From positions 111,416,687 through 111,480,686 of the forward strand of contig CM066732.1 of NCBI GenBank assembly GCA_033961575.1: a DNA stretch of 64,000 bases, written 5' to 3'. The notes under the pieces were generated by a model. The model did not search any database, was not told where the DNA came from, and saw only the letters and a program-made list of their open reading frames with translations. Of this stretch, positions 12,141 to 24,072 are shown piece by piece. How positions within the stretch are numbered: the first letter of the stretch is position 1; every line of letters starts with the position of its first letter. The DNA is from Aselliscus stoliczkanus. Lineage: Eukaryota; Chordata; Mammalia; Chiroptera; Hipposideridae. The position numbers and the translations under genes are program-made.

Positions 12141-13353
12141 TGATTGCAAAGATAGCTGCTGATTTTCAAGGCAACACGTTTCTATGTCATAGCTGCTTCT
12201 CCCCTCATAACTGTGGAAAACTCATCCTACAAGGGCTTGTGCTAATGTGTTACAGAGGGAAACATTCCACCCCTTTTTGGAATGTATATAAAGACTGCTC
12301 CAGATTGCAGTCACACTAATTAGAGCCACTCTAAAGCCCCAAAGCATTCACTGATGGCACCTCTGTCCCTGCACATTAGGCTTTTTGTCACTACATGTCA
12401 AAGTGGCCAAGTTGCCTTTTGATGGGGCTACTGGTACCCACAGCCCAGATGTCAGGGTTGAGATGCCAGCCCACAGAATCCATCAGCAGAAGGGAACTCG
12501 GCACTGGCCCTTCCCCTGAAAGCTGAGTGTGCTGTGCAGATTGCCGGCCTTAAATGGGATCCTCTACTAAACATTGCAGTTAGTTTTATTGTCTTGTGCA
12601 GTATTGAATATGCTTCTCATAAGTTGGCCTTTATGCAAACCACCATGACCTACATGTTTAATTCAGGTTTTTATTTTCTGTTTAATAAACCCTTTTAATT
12701 TAACATCATTATAAAAAATTCCAAATGGATACATGTGATGTTCTACTGGTCCTAAGCTTTTGAGCTAGACTTCTGTGATAAATATCGGGGTAAAAGCAAG
12801 AGTGCAAGAGAGATGGGTGTAGCTTAGAAGTGCGTGGGCTACAGTTCTTCCCCTAGCAATTGAATCGATACCCTTACATTGCTTCACTGAATTCTTCCTG
12901 TTCTTGACCTCTGCCCTTGTTTGCAGTAATATTGGTATAATGAGTTGAATAAATGGCCCTGTCTATAAAGAAATGAGAAAAGTCTGGCTTTGGCTAAAAC
13001 TCCCTCTGAGGATTAAAGGTGCAAAGGGTTGACACAAAGGTGAACTTAAAAACCAATCAAATTGATAAACACAGGTGTTCCTTAGGGGTTCCAGCCAGGC
13101 AAGGATCCACTCTGGATCTGGGGTCACAGCAGCCCCATCAGGGGAAATACTCTTTTCTAGAATCTTCTATTCTCTCCTTGACTTCCTGTGGCCTTCTCAG
13201 AGCCTCTGAACTTGGGGATGGCTAATGAAAGTGACATGTTCCCCACATTCTCTGAGACACCCCACTGTTCACTGCTGTTTCAAACACAGCCTGAGTAGAC
13301 TTACACAGAACTCTGAGCCTAGACAAGCACCTGCCCAACGTGGCTGCCCCAAA
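12141..13353. other. Unique sequence, possible regulatory element
   Basis: No gene or clear repeat. Holds the inverted TEAD-type pair with an adjacent TATA-like sequence at 12262-12293. Confidence 0.45.
12262..12293. promoter_or_regulatory. Candidate inverted TEAD sites beside a TATA-like box
   Basis: ACATTCC at 12262-12268 and GGAATGT at 12279-12285 form an inverted repeat with a 10-bp spacer. TATATAAAG follows directly at 12285-12293. CATTCC is the TEAD (MCAT) core. The arrangement could be a core promoter or enhancer, but no exon follows that I can identify. Confidence 0.25.
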
Positions 13354-13654
13354 CAGTCACCACAGGTGGCTGTTGAGCATTTGAAATATGGCTAGTCCCT
13401 ACTGAGATGTGCTTTAAGCATAAAACACACACCAGCTATTGAAGATGAAGTAGTAAAAAAAAAAAGTAAAATATTGCATTAATATATTTTTTATATTGAT
13501 TACATGGTGAAATGATAGTATTTTGGATGTTTTGGGTTAATTATTGTTTCATTAAGATTAATTTCCCATGTTTCTTTTTACTTTAAAAAATATGGCCACT
13601 AGTACATTTAAAATTAGAAATGCAGCTTGCATTCCAGCTCCGCTGGACAACATT
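13354..13654. mobile_element. Non-autonomous hAT-type DNA transposon remnant
   Basis: Begins CAGTCACCACAGGTGGC and ends near CTGGACAACATTG. The AT-rich interior contains 'gatatgtgcttt'-like and 'tatattgattacatggtgaaa' (in part) stretches that I recognise from a Charlie-group hAT family carrying 'ccacatgtggct' motifs. No transposase remains. The exact family is not assigned. Confidence 0.55.
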
Positions 13655-14024
13655 GCTTTAGGTGATTACCAGAAAACTCATCTCCACTCCAGGACAGATC
13701 AATCCAGCGAAAAATACAAGTCTCAAGCCCTCTGCCAGGTCCTGTCATGCTCAGAAGGAGATTCACGCTCGCACCCTGGCACCCGGGATGCTGAGGTACC
13801 TGCACCCTCCCTACCCCCAGCCTTGCTCTGGCTGCTCACTTCAGTCAGGCTGGCGGCGTCCTCCAGAACGCCGCTGCCCAGGCCTAGGGGCTTTGAAGGC
13901 CGTTTGCTCCCTCTGAAATATTTTTCCCTCATGCATTTTTATCATCTGGGCCTTACCTCCAATGTTACCTCCTCAGAGTTTCCCTCCCTTCCTTCCTTCC
14001 CCACAGAATGACAGAATAACAGGC
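13655..14024. other. Unique sequence, no gene seen
   Basis: The 147-codon plus frame at 13568-14011 starts inside the hAT remnant and has no recognised domain, so it is not called as a gene. Confidence 0.5.
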
Positions 14025-14450
14025 CCGGAAGACATCCACATCCTAAGGCCTGTGATTGTGCTACCTTACATGACAAAAGGGACTTCCCAGACAGGATTAC
14101 ATTATGGATGTGGAGATGAGGAGATTATCCTGTATCATCCAGCAGGCCCAATATCATCACAGGGGTCAGTATAAGGAAAAAGAAGGAGGTGAGAGAATCC
14201 CAGTCAGGGCAGGAGATGTGATGACACAAGCAGAGGTCAGGCAGACGCAGAGCCAAGGGCCAAGGAATGGAAGCAGCCTGTGGAAACTGGAAAAAGCAAG
14301 AAATGGGTTCTTCCCGAGAGCCTCCTGAAGGAACACAAACCTGCCAATCTGTTTTAGACTTCTGACTTCTAGAACTGTAACATAATAAATCTGTATTGCT
14401 TTAAGTACCCCCAACTTGTGGTAATGTTACAGAAACAAAAGGATACGAAT
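14025..14450 (+). mobile_element. Solo LTR, MaLR/ERVL type
   Basis: The sequence follows a mammalian MaLR-like LTR: 'gctaccttacatgacaaaag', 'gagattatcctgtatcatcc', 'gccaaggaatggaagcagcc', 'gacttctagaactgtaac', then the polyadenylation signal AATAAA near 14384 and 'gtggtaatgttacag'. No internal retroviral sequence flanks it, so it is a solo, long-inactive copy. The subfamily is uncertain. Confidence 0.7.
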
Positions 14451-14689
14451 ACACCTTCCAATCTGAGAAGAGGTACCACCCAACCCCCAGTTGCTCTAGT
14501 CTACCTTCTAGGTTATTCTTTTCATATCATTTAGTAAATGATCCTTAATATGAATAAATGGTTGATGAGTGAATGAAGAAATGAATGAACGACAACTGGC
14601 TATTGACAAGCTTTACTTCCAACCAATTGGGTATTATCTGAAAACTTTTAAAGGAAAAGAATACCCAAGTAGGTGAAATGAACAACACT
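14451..14689. other. Unique sequence
   Basis: Nothing recognised beyond an AT-rich 'gaatgaagaaatgaatgaac' low-complexity patch. Confidence 0.45.
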
Positions 14690-15130
14690 GACAGGTAATG
14701 GAGAGTGCTTCCTATTTACAAGGTACCATGATGATGCTGCAGAGATACAAAGAATGTGGTGGTCCTTTCCCCCACATGGTCTCTGTAGAGAGACACGCAT
14801 GGGCACATGATAAAACTATGGCCAATGGGGGAATAGGGGTGTTAAATGGTTGGGGTCAAACAACTAGTGGGGTATTAGGTACAAGAAGTGGTTTGCTGGT
14901 AAACCAGCTCTCAAAACCACAACAACAACCTGATCTGTAGTGCTTGCTCATCTCTGTGGTGTAAATCCTCCTACAATGACTGACTTCAGGCTACCATTGC
15001 AATGTCTCTGAACATGGCATCAAAGAGAGCTATCCACAAACAGGGTCTTGTTGAGAAGGTAGGATTTCAATTGGACCTGGAAGAGTTGGTGGGATGAGGA
15101 GATGGCCTCAGGAGAGGACAGGAGGCGTGG
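14690..15130 (-). repeat. L2 LINE 3' region (reverse)
   Basis: Reverse L2 landmarks occur in order: 'aaggtaccatgatgatgctg', 'gagatacaaagaatgtggt', later 'ttgagaaggtaggatttcaa' and 'ttggacctggaagagttgg'. Confidence 0.55.
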
Positions 15131-15639
15131 TACACACAAAGGCCAGAATCTCTTCAGGGCTGGTGATGTGGGGTCTCAATGGCCTTTGTGGCTCCAATGG
15201 GTTTCTTGTATTGAGACGAACAGAAATAAGCAACTAACAGAAACCATCATGAAGAAGGCTGCCTAGAGAGATTCAGGAGCAGAAAATCTAATTGCCAGGA
15301 AGACCTTGATGATTTTCCAGCCCAGGACTGATTTTAACAAGCATGGAGTAGACCTAAGAGCCTAGGCTACCAATTCCCAGTCCTTGTTCAATGAGCTGGT
15401 TATAGGACCCCCCAGACCTGAACTCAGACTGATGCCCTTAACTCATCCTGCCTCTTATACATTTGGTTGATATGACACACACCTCTCTGTGGTACTGGCA
15501 GAAAGAGGAGCTGTCAAGCGAGCTTGGGTTCCCACTTAAGGATCCCAAACTAACCCTCCTTAAATTCCCATCCTCATCCAGGAGTCATCCCCTCTAATTT
15601 GGAAGTGTGAGGGATTTGATGCTGAGGCTCTTATGGTAG
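15131..15639. other. Unique sequence
   Basis: No gene or repeat recognised. Confidence 0.45.
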
Positions 15640-15880
15640 TATTTAAGAAGTTGGTGTGTGCGGTCCGATGGTGCCTGGATTCGTATCCTGACTCCATCAC
15701 TTCCAGGTGAGTAGCACTGGGGAGGTGACTTTACCTTTGTAGACTTTAGGTTCCTCATGTGTAAATTGGGGAGAATAACCTTCCTCAGAGGGTTTTGTGA
15801 GGATTCCATGATGCATAAATGATACCCAGCATAGCCAGCGCCTGAGTAATGTGTACAAGGGTGCTGATAATGGTGGACAT
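15640..15880 (+). repeat. MIR SINE
   Basis: Forward MIR: 'tgcctggattcgtatcctga' in the B-box region, 'ttcctcatgtgtaaattggg', 'ttttgtgaggattccatgat', and a 3' end with 'gcgcctgag'-like sequence. Confidence 0.8.
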
Positions 15881-17429
15881 CATGTTTTTCTCCTTCTCAA
15901 GGTTTTACAGACACAACCTAATTTTCAAAGCTAGTTTCCTAACAAGCCCCTTCCTGCCACCCAGAGTCACCTGTCCACTGCCTTCTCTCTGAGCACAGAG
16001 CCCTCTCCTCACACACCCTCTAGATACTGGTCGGACAGCCCTCCCCGGCCCATGCCTTGCTTTTTGGTCACTTTAAGAACACGCATTTGTTTGTGTGCAG
16101 GGTGAGATGTTTGCTTTGCTTTGGGCGTGTTTCAATGAAGGACAAGGATAAGGCCATTATGGGAACACAGGGACAACAATGAAAACAAGACTGCTTTCTG
16201 CAAAGCACTAAAAAGCATTATTTTGCCTGAATGGCCATTATTTTCATTCTTTCTTCTCCACACAAAGCACCAGAGCACATTTCATTCAGTCTGTTGCTGA
16301 GTGAGTGGGTGTGAAGATGCAGCGCAAACAAAAGAGGTAACATATTGCTGTTGTCGGGTCTCTTGTTAAGGGCTCTGCAAGGTGGACCAAGCCTCCCGCT
16401 AGCCCCGCTGCTTGAGTCATCAGAACAACAATGCGCACATATATAAATATAAAAACCCTACATAATCCTTGACATGGTTACATGACGATTTACGAGCAGG
16501 GCCTGGATTTCAAGTCAGCAGAACATAAAAGCACAGTGTTCATCTAAGACGTTGGCACATTGTCATCCCCTTCGACAATTTTAGGTGTCATTCCTGCTGC
16601 CTTGGAAACGCCATTCGTCTTGCCCCCCCAGGAAGAGGCCCTGATTGCTCTATTCCTGACACACTAGGGTCCCTGGGCTTATGTTTGAAAGGCCTCGGCT
16701 GGGGTGCGCTGGGAGGAGCGGCAGTCACCTGCCTGGAAGACCAGAGGATTGGGGTATTCTGGGTCCCAGGCTGTCCAAATCACACACAAGGAAGAGAAAA
16801 CCATTGTCTCCTACTCTGGGTTTTCTAAGGAAAAAAAAAAAAAAATCGAATAGCAGGAGGAAGTAAATCTTGCCATCTGTAAGTTTTCCTTTAAGAACAA
16901 TCCAGTTGCTTTGGTTTATGTCAGTGTGTGTGCGACTGTGTATGTGTGAATGTATGTGCATGTGTGCACATGCACATATGATTTTTTTTCCCCCACCAAC
17001 AACTGTCTTCCCTCCAGCTTTTGTCAAAAAGGTCACTGTGTCAACCAGATAGATGTTCTAAAAACTTTTCTTCTGGGTCACTGGACAGTTCTGAAGAAGT
17101 GTTCCTTGATAATTTCTCAGCTCCTTGGGGGCCCGAGCTCTGCCACATTTCCCCTGGGGTCTCCCCAGGGCCCAGGATGTGTTCACACTATAAGTCTCCC
17201 CTTCCCTAGCTATACACTAGTGCTTGAGCCTCAGCGGAGGGACCTTTCCCTATGTGACTCAGTCAGAAGAATGTCACGTTTAAGAACACCAACATGGGTG
17301 GTCTTACTGAACACCAACCGTGTACCCTGCATTGTGGAGTGTATGATAAACACGGGTAATGCATACTGTGTTTGGGAGACATGCTTTGAGCCTCCCCCGA
17401 CCCATCCCCAACCAGTATTCAGAGGTTGG
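15881..17429. other. Unique sequence with a possible conserved regulatory core
   Basis: No exon recognised. 16130-16560 is repeat-free and rich in transcription-factor-like motifs. 16830-16845 is an A run. 16922-16980 is an imperfect TG-rich tract. The 184-codon plus frame at 16950-17504 and its minus-strand counterpart are overlapping chance frames. Confidence 0.45.
16130..16560. promoter_or_regulatory. Candidate enhancer-like block (SOX, AP-1 and YY1-like motifs)
   Basis: ACAATG (SOX-type) occurs at 16176-16181 and 16428-16433, both within AACAATG. GGCCATTA occurs near 16152 and 16233. TGAGTCA (AP-1) lies at 16413-16419. The block lacks recognisable repeats. Calling it regulatory is an inference; conservation cannot be judged here. 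Confidence 0.25.
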
Positions 17430-17660
17430 CATCCTGCCTTGGCATGTGAGAGCTGTACAGCAGCGTGGCTCCCCTGCATACGAGCACTGGGTGATCCTTG
17501 GTAAGATTATAATGTGCATAGTATGTATAAATTGCAGGCTTTCATTTATAAAATGGGGATCGCAATACTCGACTCTGTAGTGTGTTGTGAGGATTAAGTG
17601 AAACTATGTATGCAGCACCTGACACAGGACCTGGCACAGATTTGGTGCTTAGGAAATTTT
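17430..17660 (+). repeat. MIR SINE
   Basis: Forward MIR with 'ctttcatttataaaatgggg', 'gtgttgtgaggattaagtg' and the 3' part 'cacctgacacaggacctggc'. Confidence 0.75.
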
Positions 17661-18889
17661 GGTGGCCAGCTTCTCTTTGATAAGTAGTAAAAAAGTTGAT
17701 CTGAGGGAACAAGATGGATGTGCAGAACATAATCTGGGAACATTATAGAGTTAGCAAATCCTAAAGAACTAAACAGGATGAATAACAAGATCTTTGGTAT
17801 GGGCTACAGCTGTTTACAGCCCGGAGGAGGAATAACGGGGGCTGGATGAAGCTGCAGTGAACAGTTTCATTAAGGAAGCAAACCTGAGATGGAACTTGAA
17901 GAAATGGCTTAAGTGGCTGTGGCTCTCCTTGAATAATAAAGAGTTCTGGTGCAATAAAACGTGCTGTTGGAAAAAAAAAACCCAAAACTCCCAGTACCAG
18001 ATACATGTCATGGGATCATGGGGGTAAAATGAATATGAGAAAGAAGCATGGGCTGGGCCAGGGGCTACAAAGGCCCTGGAGATGCTAACAGCATCTCCCC
18101 CACCAAAGGTCATTCATAATATCCTTTGTGTCTCAAATTGTGGCAATTAGTAATGACTCCCAGCTTAGCATTGAGAGCATTCCTTTACGACAAGAGCCAG
18201 CCTGACACAATCTTTCTACTCAGAGTTCAGGGTGTAGGGGGAAAGCAGGCAGATTCACACTGTACATGTTTCCAATTAAAAGCACAGACAGAGAGAAAAG
18301 CGAAATGAATGTCACGGCAAAGAAAGTGCTGCCACCCACTCTTGGCCTAAAGGTCACTGTGGCTCAGCCTTGGCCATTATCTCCAGTCACAAAGGTCAGG
18401 GGGGATGTCTGCATTTCTGGGGAGTATGTAGACTTTCATGAAGCTTCAAAATTACTATTCTTCTGACACCAAAATTAGTGATAAGCTCTCGGTAGTCGAT
18501 GATAATAGAGAAATGGAGTGACTGTAACCTTTTCCGCCATCTCCGTTGTCGGCTCCATGAAGCACAGTCACAAGGCATAAAACGAGAAGTTTCCACATTC
18601 TACAAAAGACTACAAGACTGCTGACTTAATTGGGCGAGTTACAAATGGCTATACCATTGCCAACAAGAAGACATCAAAGAAGAAGGAGAAAGCAGTGATT
18701 AATACATCTCATGACATCACTGTGGTGTGGAAACAGCCTCACAGTATATCTGGACAGGACCTGATATAATAGTACAGAGCGTGAGCCACGTGGTTCCATG
18801 AACAAACAGTCCAATTTCTGTGGCCCAGCATGTGCAAATAATACCATGATCGGATTCACAGAACTTCAGAAAATGTAAACGGAAGGAAT
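17661..18889. other. Unique sequence, no gene called
   Basis: Holds a lysine-rich open frame without a start codon at about 18570-18765 (plus strand) that I do not recognise. A nine-A run lies near 17980. No repeat family was recognised with confidence. Confidence 0.4.
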
Positions 18890-19145
18890 TGGAAAGACAC
18901 TGGACTTGGAGTCAGATAGACCTGCCTTCAAATCTCAATGACTGTCAACATTTGATGGGCAGCTTACATCATCTTTTGTCATTCCTATACTGTGGTTCCA
19001 CAGTTTTAACATCTGGAACATCAGAATGATCTTAGCATCTATAGCTTAAGGTCCTAGTGAAGATTAAATGTGAGAAAAGGTGGAAAAGTCCTTTATAAAT
19101 GATTGGGACTAATACAAATCCAAACAATAATAGTTATTATTAGCT
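18890..19145 (+). repeat. MIR-family SINE
   Basis: 'gacactggacttggagtcag' is the tRNA-related head, followed by 'cctgccttcaaatctcaatg' and the 3' end with 'gaagattaaatgtgagaaaa' and 'aataatagttattattag'. Confidence 0.8.
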
Positions 19146-19341
19146 AGTATAACATCCACTCTGACGTGATCCCAATAATCCCTGTATACTCTGAGGTAAT
19201 GCTGATTTTCTGTATTAGACCTCCTAGGAGAGAAGATTTTCTGCTGTTGATGATGAAATAGAAAATCTGGGAAACACTTCATACACACCTATTTAGGTGG
19301 GATGATACAGACAATGCAGGAAGAAAAATAAACCAAGGCAT

Positions 19342-19453
19342 ACTGCACATGTACCAATATAAGTATGGGCTGAATGTAGCCTTTGGTGAGTGGGCACACT
19401 GCACATGTACCAATATAAATATGGGCTGAATGTAGCCTTTGGTGAGTGGGTGT
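19342..19453. repeat. Tandem duplication, 56 bp x 2
   Basis: A 56-bp unit beginning 'actgcacatgtaccaatata' occurs at 19342-19397 and again at 19398-19453 with very few differences (one is g/a near the middle). It is not a simple repeat or a repeat family known to me. Confidence 0.93.
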
Positions 19454-21644
19454 CAGAAACAAAATTACCAACTTGTACCACTTCAGCTAAGCTTCCTACC
19501 AATAAAAATACATAAATAACAAACATTTATGATAGATATTATCCATAAAACACTAACATTAGGCTGTGATATTGGCCCCTCGAAGTGTGCTCTAGATAAA
19601 GGCTTTTGGCATTTTTCAATTCATCCCAAAATGGAGAATCTGATATTGAAACCTGCCAAGTATAGAAGATGAGGCAGGAATGATAGTTTGGGAGCTGAAA
19701 GTATTTTGCCCCTTCCTCACCAGGAAGAAACCGATTTACAGTATCAGTAATGGTCCAAAACATAGGGATTTACCCAACATAGCAATAAGTGTTTTCTTTC
19801 TGAAGTTCTGTACCTGGCCCTGGTGAATAGGCCTGGAAAACATGGTTGCAGTAGTTGAGTGTGGCATAGTGATTGCAAAGTAGCTGACTCAGGTGCAGAA
19901 GCTGGGGGGAGCGCTCCTGGCACTGTCTGCTTTATTGGCCTGCATATACCTCACCAGCAGACATAAGCTATCTGGTAAGATGTGGGGGAAATATGTTCTC
20001 TGAAGTTTCCTGGAACACTGGGTATCAAAGGAATGAGATGTCTCCTGGCCTTTCACGGTACAAAAGAGAGAGACACACAACCTTGCAGGGCAGCTAAAAC
20101 CTAGGATCAACTTTTAAGGTAGTATGAAAACCACATGACAGATGGCATAGGCGCCGGCATAACTTCTGAGTCATTCCCCAGATACTTCTGCTCTCTGCAG
20201 CTATAAGGAGCCATCTTGAGGAGATAAGTAATTATCATCCTGGGTTTTTCACTTGACATGTATGAATCCCGAATCGCTCCCCTACCCTCCCCAAAGGAAT
20301 CCATGCACGGGTTTAAGACCTCTGGGTTTTCACCAGACTTTCCAGGGGTCTTTGCCACTCTCACCCAACCTGCCCCCAAAAAGTTAAGAACCAGTGCAGT
20401 AGAACTCCACCTGATAGAACTGGTCATATTGACAGAATTATGAAGCAGGACACGGGCAGAAATTGAGGCACTGTTGTATCTGAGTTGACTGCCATGTTCT
20501 CCCACTGTGCAGGGAGAATTTGACTCTGGTCAAATTGGAAGGCAAATGAGTGGGGTCTTACATTTTATTGTTTATCCTTTTATAACATCTGATTATTAAA
20601 AAACAAACAAACCTTGTTCCTACATTAAATTTGAATCAAAAATAAAGAAAAAGAAGATCTCTGGGCTTATTCAATAGATATTGATTCAGGGATCCTGATG
20701 AAGAATCAATCTATGGCAATATTAAGTGATCCTTAGACCCAATGAGGTTAAATATGGATGTGCTGATCACAGCCCTGGAGAAGCATGCAGACAGGCACTA
20801 TCAACCCAAGAAACCAATCTAGTAGAGAAGGAAAATATGGGATACAATGAGAAAAGCTTGGGTAAAACCATTTTTCTGGCATGTTCCAGGTCACTATTAA
20901 GTCATATCATAGGTTTTGTCCCCAGGGAGGAAGCCATGCAAATGCCTTCCATTTCTCAATATTTTATCTCCCTTCTAACTCTCTTCCTAGCAATAACACC
21001 CAATAGTATTCACCTTGGCCACGTCTCCCTTTGACCAACCAGTCATCTGCTAAGACTTAAGGGCTAGTAGCAGATCTCCTGAATGGAATCTTCTGGAGAT
21101 CCATTCCTGATTTATAGAATCACTGAGGTTTTAATTTCTTTTTAATTTTTTTTTTTAAAGAACTAGAAGGCTCCTCAAATAGTACCAAAAATAATATCTA
21201 GACAAGTCGGGTTTAGAAAAGTCATTGATGCAAATGAACTGATACTTTCACAGCTTAAAAAATATAGAATTTTACATGATGTGCGGATCAAGAGGAAAGA
21301 AGAGTACTCTGTACAATGTGAAGACAGACTAGTTCCTGGAAACTGCATGTTTACTTCAGCTGGGATAACAGAGTGCTGCCTCTTTTCGGGCCAGAGAACA
21401 CTCGGAAAATGAACAGTTCTAGGTATAATTTCAGAGGTGGAGGACATCAGGGGAATGTTCGGGGTAAGGAAAGAAAGGGAGAAGGGGTGCTCAGAGGAGT
21501 CGAGCAGGGGTGGCTGGATACACTGAGAGCACATCTGTCAGAAGAGGAAGGAGGGGGAATCACAGGGGAATGTCAGAATGACAAAGGAAAATCTTGTTCC
21601 TGATCTGCATATAGAACACCAGAAGGTGCACACAGAGAAAGCCA
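19454..21644. other. Unique sequence, no gene seen
   Basis: Frames of up to 132 codons (20107-20505 minus) have no recognised domain. 20340-20400 ends in 'gttaagaaccagtg', which resembles the terminus of a hAT element, but I could not find the matching start. Confidence 0.45.
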
Positions 21645-21890
21645 TTATGGATTCATTCATTCATCCATTCTTCATTCAATATACATTTAGTGGGAGAGCA
21701 CCAGGGATGAATGACATATGGTTGGTGCCCCTCAGCCAGAAAAATAATGAGACATTTTCATTACAGTGGGGTAGGGGCTATGATGGACAGAAGTTCAGGG
21801 ACACACAGGCGAAGTGTGAGTGCAGACAGAACATGTCAGGGAAAACTTTCTAGAGAACGAGGCACCAGCTGAGGCTTGAGCAGGAGGACC
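21645..21890 (-). repeat. L2 LINE 3' region (reverse)
   Basis: 'gattcattcattcatcc', 'ttcattcaatatacattta', 'agcaccagggatgaatgac' and 'agggaaaactttctagagaa' follow the reverse L2 terminus and upstream part in order. Confidence 0.65.
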
Positions 21891-22359
21891 TACCCAGGAA
21901 GAGGAGTTCTCATGGAGAAGCCGAAGACCAAAATACTCTTTGCTCGTACACCCAACGTGGAAGAAAATGTATCATATGTGAGTCTTTGGCCTCTTGACCT
22001 TAAACACCCTGGTGACACAACACGCCAGGCTCTGGAATATAGCCAGCAGTTTTCATTCAGCCAAAGGTTATCAATGAGGCTTTCCAGATATTTGTAGCTG
22101 AAGGCATGCGTGTGTCTTTCCAGTATAAACAGGAATAAAGCTGGCATCAAGATGGAACATGGCAGCATGCAGCCAAGTAGAAGGCCTCCCTGGCTGCTGA
22201 ACATGCCCTGCAAAATGGCACACAGGTGCTATCATCCAGCTATCAACTTTAGCAGCATAACAAGCTGACACGTGTTGACAACTGCAGTAAAACATACTTG
22301 GAGTTAAACATAATTAAGAAGAATGATTAGCACTGAATAGAAGCTGGCAGTGAAGAAGT
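21891..22359. other. Unique sequence
   Basis: No gene or repeat recognised. Overlapping frames on both strands appear to be chance frames. Confidence 0.45.
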
Positions 22360-22500
22360 CTGGTTTCTGAGACAAAATTACAGGATCACAGCCTCTTACA
22401 GCTGGGAAGAGATCCCACAGATCATAGACAAGCACCACCATTTCACAGGTGACAAAATAAGGCCCGGAGAGGTGAAGTGAAGGCAGAATGACCATGGAAT
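22360..22500 (-). repeat. MIR-family SINE fragment (reverse)
   Basis: 'ggaagagatcccacagatca', 'accatttcacaggtgac' and 'aggcccggagaggtgaagtg' match the reversed 3' part and core of a MIR-type element. Confidence 0.6.
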
Positions 22501-22509
22501 GATCCACAT

Positions 22510-22680
22510 GGCATCGGAGTTAAAAGTGAGGACTCGGAGATCTGACAATTTGGCGCTTGCATCCCAAGTCTGGGATCCATTGACCTCAGGGAAAGTTCCT
22601 TAGCCTCTCTACACCTCAGTTTCCTCTTTGAAATCTGGAATTCTGTGAGGATTCACTGATGATTATTGTAGGACTTACTC
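22510..22680 (+). repeat. MIR SINE
   Basis: 'ccttagcctctctacacctc' and 'agtttcctctttgaaatctg' are the MIR core, followed by 'ctgtgaggattcactgatg'. Confidence 0.75.
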
Positions 22681-22699
22681 ATGGTAAATACATAATGTT

Positions 22700-22900
22700 A
22701 CTACACAGAGAACACTGGATGCCTATCCTTGGTCTACCACTTATAAGCTGTGGCTGCCTGGGCCTCAGTTCTTCCACCTGCTGAATGGGGATAAGAATGC
22801 TAGAACCTGCCCTAATTACTTGCCAGGATAGGTGGAAAGCTTGTAAATGAGAGCTATGTAAATTTCTAAGAAAGTTGTTAATGTTACTATTATGGCAAGA
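22700..22900 (+). repeat. MIR SINE
   Basis: A second forward MIR in tandem with the preceding one: 'ttggtctaccacttataagc', 'ctgggcctcagttcttccac', 'ctgaatggggataagaatgc', and an ATTAT-rich 3' end. Confidence 0.75.
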
Positions 22901-23924
22901 CATGTTCTGGGTCTGCCTACTGGTTATGGGGGGAGCCAAGACTGAACACAACACAGTGAAAGGGAAAGACCAGGTAAGTTTTTATTCTGGGCACTTGTTG
23001 GATTGCATGTTTGGACTCTCCCAGTTGGGATCAGAAAGTCTGAGGGGCCAAGGTGAAGCTCCAGTGTGAGAAGAGATGTGCAGTATGTGCAATGCAAAAG
23101 GGTCTCCTTTCAGGGAGGGATTCCCAGGGGTGCTGGGGATGAAATGGAGCAGGTGTGGGCAGCAGGGAGAGAGGAAAATCCTGGGGAAATCGAGCAATCT
23201 ACCTGAGTCTCACTATAAGTTTTCAGGTTCATTAAAAAGAAAGAAAATATTGCCCCCCAGACCATTTCCACACACACAAAGCCAAAAAGCAAAACCCCAC
23301 GTTAGTCACTCCACAAGGAGTAAAGGCAAAGCTGCAAATAGTGCTGAGAATGGGAATGTGCGCGACTTTCTCACAGCCAGCGGCTCACAATCTCCTCAGC
23401 TTGGTGCTTCCTCCAATCCACAGCCTCGGGCGCTCTCATTATTAATATATTGTGCAGTAGAAAGAAGGGCCGGTGCCTTTGGATGGGGGGGGATTGCTTA
23501 CTTGCACTGAAATGTTTTGTGCTTTCATACGCTTCCTTGTTTGTTTGTTTTTTTCTTTTTCCCTGGTGCTTGGGCATGAACAGGGCCATTTTTTTAGACA
23601 CCTGCTCTGCAGAAAGATGCCAAGGGCGTACTTGGTTCCTCTCCTTACCCAGGCTCTCGCTTTAGCCTAAAGTAGTACTCCTTTCTGACTTCCCTACCTG
23701 TTCACCTGTGTCCTCTCCCCTCTAAGGCCCAGGTCAGGGCTCCGACAGTGCTCCGTCCACCTTCGTCTCTGCCCTGAGCACTGGCGGAACGGTGACGTTT
23801 ACCTGTCTGTCTCCCCACCACAAGGTGGTTCCCTCAGGGTAACAGCCTTGTCCTCCTCCTCTGTTCAGCTTTGTGTTCCCCATGCTGGCATAGCACTTCG
23901 CACATGGGGCCTTGCGACTCCACA
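22901..23924. other. Unique sequence, no gene seen
   Basis: The 144-codon plus frame at 23076-23510 and other frames lack recognised domains. 23525-23555 is T-rich low complexity. Confidence 0.45.
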
Positions 23925-24072
23925 TGTGTATGTTTAATGGGCCAGCAGCATCAGCACCACCTGGAGCTCGTGAGAAGTATAGAGTCTCAGGCTCCACCCA
24001 GACCTGAATCTGAAACTTCCACTTAACAAGCTCCTCAGCTAATTTGTGGCCACATTCAAGTTTAAGACACTG
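23925..24072. mobile_element. MER5A-type hAT (Charlie) element, truncated
   Basis: 'gggccagcagcatcagcacc', 'acctggagctcgtgagaag', 'tctcaggctccacccagacc' and 'ctgaatctgaaactt' are diagnostic of MER5A, a short non-autonomous hAT. The terminal 'aagtttaagacactgg' is the decayed terminal repeat. Inactive. Confidence 0.85.

Noticed and set aside
20340..20400. Possible hAT terminus 'gttaagaaccagtg'
   Set aside because: No matching opposite terminus or target duplication was found.
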